A DNA stretch of 19,306 bases, taken from the NCBI GenBank assembly GCA_018666295.1, contig JABIZW010000046.1, forward strand, positions 1 through 19,306, read 5' to 3'. This document shows positions 14,186 to 19,306 of this stretch, one piece after another. The DNA comes from Halieaceae bacterium. Lineage in GTDB: Bacteria > Pseudomonadota > Gammaproteobacteria > Pseudomonadales > Halieaceae. Position 1 is the stretch's first letter; each line of letters opens with the position of its first letter. Both the position numbers and the translations under genes were made by a program. A model generated the notes under the pieces. That model searched no databases, was not told where the DNA came from, and worked only from the letters and a program-made list of their open reading frames with translations.

Positions 14186-15520
14186 ATGAGAGACACTTCT
14201 GAGCCCAATCAAGAGCAGAACCAAGAACAAAATATGCGTCGGGTTGCGATGACCTCGCTTGCGGGTACCAGTATCGAGTGGTACGACTTCTTCCTTTACG
14301 GCACTGCAGCCGCGGTGATTTTTCCAAAGGCGTTTTTCCCGCAAGATCTTCCCACCATGGTTCTCCTGATTATTAGCTTCAGCACCCTGGCGGTCGGATT
14401 TTTAGCGCGACCGTTGGGCGGCATTGTCTTTGGCCATTTCGGAGATCGAATTGGGCGCAAGCGCACATTGGTCGTTGCACTGATGATGATGGGGGTTGCG
14501 ACAACTCTGATCGGTCTCTTACCAACCTATTCCTCCATTGGCATTGCTGCGCCGCTTATGCTCGTTGCTCTGCGATTCATTCAGGGATTTGCCATTGGTG
14601 GGCAGTGGGGTGGCGCCATGCTACTGGTGACCGAGAGCGCACCGGCGGACCAGCGGGGCTGGTATGGCGCCTATGCGCAAGCCGGAGCACCCATTGGTGT
14701 CATTCTTGCAAACCTTGCATTTATTGGGGTGAGTAGCTCGATGAGTGATGAGGCCTTCATGGACTGGGGTTGGCGGCTTCCGTTTATTGCCAGCATTGTG
14801 CTGATTGGCATCTCCATGTACATCCAACTCAAGATCGAAGATACCGAGGCATTTAGATCCTTAAGCGATGCGAAAACAGACAGCGACACTGCAACGCAAG
14901 TGGTAGAACGCTCACCCGTCATCATGGCGATTCGCAAGTACCCAAAACGCATCATGTTGGCCGCAGGTGCTTTTTTGTCCGTTCAGGTCACCTTTTACAT
15001 TTTAATCGCGTTCGTCATCGCTTACGGCATGAACTCCCCCTCCCTTGAACTCTCACGCGACACGATGCTCACCGCGGTACTGATTGCAGCCGCCTTTATG
15101 GTGCCCACGCAGTTCTACTTTTCGGGTCTATCCGATCGAATAGGTCGCAAGAGTGTCTATCGCTGGGGTGCAATTCTCACCGGCGTTTGGGGCTTTGCCC
15201 TGTTCCCACTGATCGATACCGGCAGCCCTATTCTGATCTGCGTCGCAATTACCATGGGTCTCTTGTTTTTGGGTATGCAGTACGGCCCTCAAGCAGCCTA
15301 TTTCACTGAATTATTCAGCACCGAGGTCCGTTACTCAGGCGCGTCGTTAGGCTATCAAATCGGTGCGATTGTCGGCGGTGCACTTGCACCAACGATCGCT
15401 GTGCTCTTGTGGAATAACTTCGGCATCTTCTACGTGTCGGTCTACATCCTGATCGCAGCGTTAATGACTTTATGGTCACTCTCACAACTCGACGAAACAA
15501 AAGGCAACAGTCTTTCGTGA
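14186..15520 (+). CDS. MHS-type MFS transporter (metabolite:H+ symporter)
   Basis: Major facilitator superfamily permease of 444 residues with 12 predicted helices. GTSIEWYDFFLYGTAAAVIF (27-46) is the hallmark first helix of the metabolite:H+ symporter family (ProP, ShiA, KgtP, YhjE relatives). MFS motif A appears as GHFGDRIGRKR (83-93), and a second copy as GLSDRIGRK (314-322). The helix before the last ones reads TELFSTEVRYSGASLGYQIG (374-393). It lacks the C-terminal coiled coil of the osmoregulatory ProP, so a nutrient uptake role is likelier. The start ATG 14186 follows AGAGAG; upstream codons to 14096 read poorly and cross a TATAAT (14167-14172). Its divergence from betB suggests but does not prove a betaine- or choline-related substrate. 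Confidence 0.9.
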   Translation: MRDTSEPNQEQNQEQNMRRVAMTSLAGTSIEWYDFFLYGTAAAVIFPKAFFPQDLPTMVLLIISFSTLAVGFLARPLGGIVFGHFGDRIGRKRTLVVALMMMGVATTLIGLLPTYSSIGIAAPLMLVALRFIQGFAIGGQWGGAMLLVTESAPADQRGWYGAYAQAGAPIGVILANLAFIGVSSSMSDEAFMDWGWRLPFIASIVLIGISMYIQLKIEDTEAFRSLSDAKTDSDTATQVVERSPVIMAIRKYPKRIMLAAGAFLSVQVTFYILIAFVIAYGMNSPSLELSRDTMLTAVLIAAAFMVPTQFYFSGLSDRIGRKSVYRWGAILTGVWGFALFPLIDTGSPILICVAITMGLLFLGMQYGPQAAYFTELFSTEVRYSGASLGYQIGAIVGGALAPTIAVLLWNNFGIFYVSVYILIAALMTLWSLSQLDETKGNSLS

Positions 15521-15542
15521 GTCACGACTGCGGTGACCCAGC

Positions 15543-15576
15543 GAGGTGATGAGTCGCCGCAGGCGCTCATCGCCTC
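15543..15576. terminator. Long hairpin between convergent genes (no U-tract)
   Basis: Arms GAGGTGATGAG (15543-15553) and CTCATCGCCTC (15566-15576) pair over 11 positions with one G-T wobble. The stem extends inward by CGCC/GGCG around a three-base loop with one bulged T. It sits 23 bases past the MHS stop and overlaps the CoA-binding protein stop by two bases. Neither side is followed by a T-run, so it is either a weak bidirectional terminator or an RNA-stabilising 3' end structure. Confidence 0.55.
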
Positions 15577-16006
15577 ACGAGATTAAGGCACAAGATCGTA
15601 ACCGGGGTAGCTCCTGAGCGGGGCACTTATCCACGACTAAATCGAGACCCTGATTAAGCGCGTCAGTCTCGGCCGCAACGTTGCGAACACCCAGCTGCGT
15701 CCAAAGGACGGATGCGCCTATGGCCACCGTTTCACTGACGATAGAAGGTAGCGCGGCGCCTTCTCTAAACACATCGACCATGTCAATGGCATGCGGTATG
15801 TCAGACAGCCGTGCAACCACCGTCTGACCTTGCAGTATTTGCCCTGCCAGACCCGGATTGACGGGTGTCACTTGAAAACCCTCTTCGAGCAGAAATGCCA
15901 AGACTTTGTAGCTCGGTCGGTCAGGCTTGTGGCTCGCACCGACCAGCGCGATGTGCGCCACCCGTGTCAATACGTCAGCGAGGTCCCTGTCGCGCTCTAT
16001 GAGCAC
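15575..16006 (-). CDS. CoA-binding protein, YccU type
   Basis: Small cytosolic protein of about 143 residues with a CoA_binding Rossmann-like domain (PF13380 type). Seen: IALVGASHKPDRPSYKV (19-35), PVNPGLAGQ (48-56), DMVDVFR (75-81), ALGxxxLWTQLGV-like segment (ASVLWTQLGVRN, 98-109) and VVDKCPAQELPRL near the end. These match E. coli YccU closely in order and length (about 137). The physiological role of the family is not established. Start: a GTG at 16006 gives the normal N-terminus (LIERDRDLADVL) and lies 4 bases after the upstream gene's stop. The frame can be extended to 16069, but that overlaps the crotonase-fold C-terminus, which is itself conserved. Likely co-transcribed with the crotonase-fold gene. 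Confidence 0.85.
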   Translation of the reverse strand: MLIERDRDLADVLTRVAHIALVGASHKPDRPSYKVLAFLLEEGFQVTPVNPGLAGQILQGQTVVARLSDIPHAIDMVDVFREGAALPSIVSETVAIGASVLWTQLGVRNVAAETDALNQGLDLVVDKCPAQELPRLRSCALIS

Positions 16007-16010
16007 GTGC

Positions 16011-16802
16011 TTAGCGCCACTCGGGTGATCGCTTGTCAAAGAATGCTTTGACGCCCTGCTTTGACTCATCCGACGTCATCGCCTGCACCATCACACGATT
16101 TGCGTGCTCAAATGCGTCGCTCAACGGCATTTCGATTTGCGTGTAAAACGCCGTTTTCCCATCACGAATACTTTGAGGGGACCGCGATGCAATCCGCTCA
16201 GCTAACTGGCGCGTTTCCTCAACAACATTTTCAGGAGCGACGTGGCGATTGATCAGTCCAAAACGCTCAGCATCTTGAGCACCGAAAAACTCACCGGTCA
16301 GGGCCATCTCGAGCGCGTGTTTCCGAGAAAGGTTTCGGCCAATACCCACCAACGGCGTCGTGCAAAATGCACCCAGGTTGACTCCAGGCGTGCAAAAGGA
16401 CGCATTCGAGCTCGCAATGGCAAGATCGCATGAAGAGACGAGCTGACAGCCTGCGGCAGTAGCGGTGCCCTCAACGCAGGCAATAACGGCTTTGGGACCG
16501 TGAACAATACGCTGCATCATTGTCGCGCAGAGCTCGAGTATGGAGAGTACACGCGCTTGCCAGGCCGCTTTGGATTCCTCCGGACGCTTCGCCATCTCGC
16601 TGAGGTCGTGCCCCGCCGAAAATACTGGGCCTTTCGCTGCGATCACAATGCAGCGAACCTCGTCCGTGGCATAAGCCGCCTCAAGTGACGCGGTGACCTC
16701 GGTCAGCATGTCGCTCGAAAGTGGATTGCGTTGTTCTTGATTGCTGAGCGTGAGCCACAGCACACCACGTTCTATTTTTTTTTCGATCAACGCCGTCTTC
16801 AT
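16011..16802 (-). CDS. Crotonase-fold protein (enoyl-CoA hydratase/isomerase family, ECHDC3-like)
   Basis: Crotonase superfamily protein, 263 residues, normal length. The CoA-thioester oxyanion hole is present: SAGHDLSEM (62-70) and TAAGCQLVSSCDLAIA (115-130). The overall wording resembles the ECHDC3-like group. Both catalytic glutamates of classical enoyl-CoA hydratase appear replaced: Gln120 stands where GGGCEL has Glu, and Gly140 (FCTPGVNLG) where FGQPEI has Glu. It may therefore not be a hydratase; the reaction is unknown. The C-terminus FFDKRSPEW is a normal family ending. ATG 16802 has GGGAG at 7 bases. Only 4 bases separate it from the CoA-binding gene, so the two probably form one unit dealing with an acyl-CoA. 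The 80 bases upstream, before the SGNH/TPR gene's stop, hold nothing I recognise. Confidence 0.88.
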   Translation of the reverse strand: MKTALIEKKIERGVLWLTLSNQEQRNPLSSDMLTEVTASLEAAYATDEVRCIVIAAKGPVFSAGHDLSEMAKRPEESKAAWQARVLSILELCATMMQRIVHGPKAVIACVEGTATAAGCQLVSSCDLAIASSNASFCTPGVNLGAFCTTPLVGIGRNLSRKHALEMALTGEFFGAQDAERFGLINRHVAPENVVEETRQLAERIASRSPQSIRDGKTAFYTQIEMPLSDAFEHANRVMVQAMTSDESKQGVKAFFDKRSPEWR

Positions 16803-16882
16803 CGGTCATCTCCCAAACCTTCAAGACTCCGATTTAACAGAAGAATGCGCTCAGAGGCAAAGCTCAGGGACGATGAAGCAGT

Positions 16883-18961
16883 TCAGCGACGCTGCTGCCA
16901 CGCGGCGGCGGCGGCCTTGTCGCCACCCATGGTCATAATCTGACCCATCCGCCGTCCCAGCATGGGGTAGTTCGCACTCTCTCCCGAACTAATCAGCTGC
17001 TCAGCATAGGCCTCAGCACTCGTCAAATAACGCTCGGTCGCACTCTTATCGCCCGCCGTCACACTGTGTTTAATCAAATTGCCATAGGCGCGCAAACTCA
17101 TTCCTATCTGCTCTGGGTAGGCACGGGGAATAGATAAAAACAAGTCGGTGGCTTCCTGAATGTTACCGACTTTTAGATGCGCGGTGCCCAACCAGCCCAT
17201 GGCCTCAACGATGAATTCTTCGCGTCCACGGGTGTAGTGCAAGGATCGTTCAAGCACCTCAATCACATCGTTCCAGCGACCGTCCTGGCTCAACAAGTTC
17301 GCTAAGTTGATCTGGCTTTCTCGGTTGTGTGGATAAAGTTCGTTAAGCGCTTCGAGGTGGTAATACTGCGCCTGCTTGTTCTTTAAATGCCGCGCTAAAG
17401 CAGCCATCTCAAAATGCAATTTCCAATCGCCGACACCCTCTGTTAACACGCGCTGTCGTCGTCGAACAACGTCTTTGGGCTCCCCCACCTCGCCTTTAAC
17501 TTTGGACAATTCAACGGCAAGAAAGGCAAGGTAGTCCTGATAATTGCTCTGCCCAGGAAATGGCGGTTGATCCGCCATACCCTGAAGATTTTCAATGTTC
17601 TCAACGGTTTCATGGTTAGGAAACCCAATCCGGGCGGCGACCTCGTCGTTGCTCAGCGTTGCACGCGGCGCGCTGGCTGCGAGATGACGCGCTATTGCTC
17701 GGGAAAACACCTTGGCGAGCACTGCATTGCCCTCAAAGTCGTAGTGAACGTGTTCTACCAGCAAGTTCCAACCTGGCGAGTATGGCGCGCTCGCTTGATC
17801 AAAAGCCTTGAGGCTATGAACAAAACTGACTAGGTCTTGAGGGTAGTCTGCTGCCACGCGCTCAATTGTGGCATTGATGCGTGTATCGGCTCTGAACCTG
17901 AGCCCATCAAGGTCGAGTGCGCGCTCATAGTGGGCGCGCGCTACTGTGTATTGACCCTGCTTTTCAAGACTGGTCCCCAACTGGAAATGCGTGTCAGCAT
18001 GTCCATCATCAAGGAGCAGTGCCTGCTGCCAAAGGTCTTGAGCGACACGCCATCGGCCGTTGAGTGCTTGCGCGCTCGCTTGATCACGCAGGGAATCAAA
18101 CTGTGCTCGGTCGCGCTCTGAAAGGTCATTGGCTGCTATGGATAAAAACGGCGCTGACTGCCGCAAATTGACGGGCACCGTCGACAAAACAACATGCATA
18201 CCCTTGGCGTTGAGTGTGTCGATAATGTCTCGGAGATTTTCTTCAAAGTGGGCGTACACGGCGGCCATCCGCGGATCGCTCTCAGGCACAGCGTTATCGA
18301 CAAACATCTGCATGCCCTGCCATTCGAGATCGGCCTTCGCGTCGGAGCGCTTGACCTCTTGAAGTGAGCGGTCAAAAAGCTGCCAAAGGCGAGTACGTTT
18401 GAGTGCTTGCAGGGTCCTGATACCGGTCATACTCGATAAAAAATTCTGGTTAAATGTGCCGGGGCCATAAGGTCCTACGACCTCATTATTGCCCATCAAC
18501 ACAACAGCCACGTCAGCCGAATTCTTAGGCAGCGTGTTAGCCACCTCATAGACCACATGCGAATTCACGGAGGTCATGGCCGTGTTGACGACCTCCACAT
18601 TTTTACTGGGAAACAGGGCATTGAGCTGTACCGCCAAAAGTCGATCAACACCGTGGTTTTTGTGGGGAAAACCCATCGCTGCCGAACCACCCAGCACGTA
18701 AACGCGAAGACGATCGCCATGATCCGTCTGCTCGAACGTGTTTTGCAGCGGCCCCACATTGAGTGACGGTGGATAAAACTGATCCGCAAAATCGGGGTTC
18801 TCTTGAAAGTAGGATTGACCGTCAATATCGATCGTATTGAAGTACTGGTAATGGGTGCCCACACCTGCGACACGCAGGGCCAATTCGAGCACTATAAAAA
18901 ATAACAGCGGTATGACCACAACCGTTATGATCGTAAACAACGTGTTTCGTGCGTTTGACAC
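16883..18961 (-). CDS. Membrane-anchored SGNH-hydrolase/TPR protein
   Basis: A 692-residue protein. An N-terminal hydrophobic helix (8-28) probably anchors it in the inner membrane with the rest in the periplasm. SGNH/GDSL features follow: Ser93 in VLGGSAAMG, the Asn block MGNNEVVG (156-163), and a late E-H-V-H block (403-406, EHVHYDFEGN) supplying the catalytic His. Between the second and last blocks lies a TPR segment (about 295-352), and further TPRs run from about 515 to 680. Members of the SGNH fold deacylate or acylate glycans and lipids; the substrate is unknown. GTG start at 18961 follows AAAGGA at 9 bases. It is divergent from a carbamoyltransferase gene (79 bases between), a pairing that points to envelope or exported glycan modification (inference). 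Confidence 0.82.
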   Translation of the reverse strand: MSNARNTLFTIITVVVIPLLFFIVLELALRVAGVGTHYQYFNTIDIDGQSYFQENPDFADQFYPPSLNVGPLQNTFEQTDHGDRLRVYVLGGSAAMGFPHKNHGVDRLLAVQLNALFPSKNVEVVNTAMTSVNSHVVYEVANTLPKNSADVAVVLMGNNEVVGPYGPGTFNQNFLSSMTGIRTLQALKRTRLWQLFDRSLQEVKRSDAKADLEWQGMQMFVDNAVPESDPRMAAVYAHFEENLRDIIDTLNAKGMHVVLSTVPVNLRQSAPFLSIAANDLSERDRAQFDSLRDQASAQALNGRWRVAQDLWQQALLLDDGHADTHFQLGTSLEKQGQYTVARAHYERALDLDGLRFRADTRINATIERVAADYPQDLVSFVHSLKAFDQASAPYSPGWNLLVEHVHYDFEGNAVLAKVFSRAIARHLAASAPRATLSNDEVAARIGFPNHETVENIENLQGMADQPPFPGQSNYQDYLAFLAVELSKVKGEVGEPKDVVRRRQRVLTEGVGDWKLHFEMAALARHLKNKQAQYYHLEALNELYPHNRESQINLANLLSQDGRWNDVIEVLERSLHYTRGREEFIVEAMGWLGTAHLKVGNIQEATDLFLSIPRAYPEQIGMSLRAYGNLIKHSVTAGDKSATERYLTSAEAYAEQLISSGESANYPMLGRRMGQIMTMGGDKAAAAAWQQRR

Positions 18962-19040
18962 TGAACATTATCCTTTGACGATGCGTGATACCTTAATCAA
19001 CGCACCTAAGTTTCCCAAGAGCGGCGATAGTTAACCTGCA

Positions 19041-19306
19041 ATGACACAATCAATCAACGTGCTTGGCCTCTCAGCCTTTTATCACGACAGTGCAGCGGCA
19101 CTATTGGTCGACGGCAAAATCGTAGCGGCAGCTCAAGAAGAGCGTTTCTCGCGAAAAAAACACGACGCCGCGTTTCCTACCAATGCGATCGCGTACTGTC
19201 TCGAGGAAAGCGGACTAAGTCTGGCTGACATTGACTACATTACCTTTTACGACAAGCCTCTGGTGAAGTTTGAGCGATTGTTGGAGACCTATCTCGCCTT
19301 TGCACC
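19041..19306 (+). CDS. Carbamoyltransferase (NodU/CmcH family), 5' end only
   Basis: The gene starts at ATG 19041 and is cut by the window's right edge; about 88 residues are visible of a family usually near 570-600. The N-terminus LGLSAFYHDSAAALLVDGKI followed by AAAQEERFSRKKHD is unmistakable for the NodU/CmcH/TobZ carbamoyltransferases, including the His of the FYHD motif. These enzymes transfer a carbamoyl group from carbamoyl phosphate, via carbamoyl-AMP, to hydroxyls of sugars or other small molecules. The acceptor is unknown. No strong ribosome site is visible. It is divergent from the SGNH/TPR gene, which fits a glycan- or metabolite-decoration locus continuing to the right. Confidence 0.9.
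   Translation, partial: MTQSINVLGLSAFYHDSAAALLVDGKIVAAAQEERFSRKKHDAAFPTNAIAYCLEESGLSLADIDYITFYDKPLVKFERLLETYLAFA

Noticed and set aside
16007..16069. Longer CoA-binding protein starting at 16069
   Set aside because: It would overlap 59 bases of the crotonase-fold gene, including its conserved FFDKRSPEW ending. YccU relatives begin where the GTG at 16006 does.

Overview
The window looks like a chromosomal segment of an aerobic, heterotrophic, probably marine gammaproteobacterium. A TonB-dependent receptor with a QAQ-type signal cleavage site, a TPR-sulfotransferase, BCCT-family transporters and a choline-to-betaine module all fit an OM60/NOR5 (Halieaceae)-like lineage. That placement is inference from gene content; no rRNA or marker gene is present. 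Fourteen protein-coding genes are supported, twelve intact in full, one with an uncertain start, and one cut by the right edge. I see no tRNA, rRNA, CRISPR array, insertion sequence or phage gene.

Left block (about 1-6930, all minus strand): a TonB-dependent receptor ends at a strong intrinsic terminator, followed by a cytosolic TPR-sulfotransferase, a canonical BCCT transporter and a short-chain dehydrogenase that follows the transporter closely. The receptor is divergent from a plus-strand FAD-dependent oxidoreductase (7215-8573). The 284-base region between them carries two 31-base imperfect direct repeats spaced 32 bases apart, and a third inverted copy of their core.

Centre block (8576-13997, minus strand): a tightly packed four-gene run reads betaine aldehyde dehydrogenase (betB), an exported alkaline-phosphatase-superfamily phosphodiesterase, choline dehydrogenase-like GMC oxidoreductase (betA), and a short, highly diverged BCCT-like membrane protein. 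The last three genes overlap. A plausible reading is that the phosphodiesterase frees a choline-type alcohol from a phosphoester in the periplasm, the short BCCT-like protein has a part in its import, and BetA plus BetB oxidise it to glycine betaine. No betI-type repressor is present. A metabolite:H+ symporter (MHS/MFS) gene is transcribed divergently from betB.

Right block (15543-19306): the MHS gene converges on a small CoA-binding protein across a long hairpin. Upstream of that protein on the minus strand are a crotonase-fold protein lacking both canonical catalytic glutamates and a large membrane-anchored SGNH-hydrolase/TPR protein. The last is divergent from the 5' end of a NodU/CmcH carbamoyltransferase, which suggests the edge of a glycan- or lipid-decoration locus.

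The most promising leads are the phosphodiesterase plus short BCCT-like protein built into a betAB operon, and the repeat-controlled receptor/oxidoreductase pair of unknown substrate.
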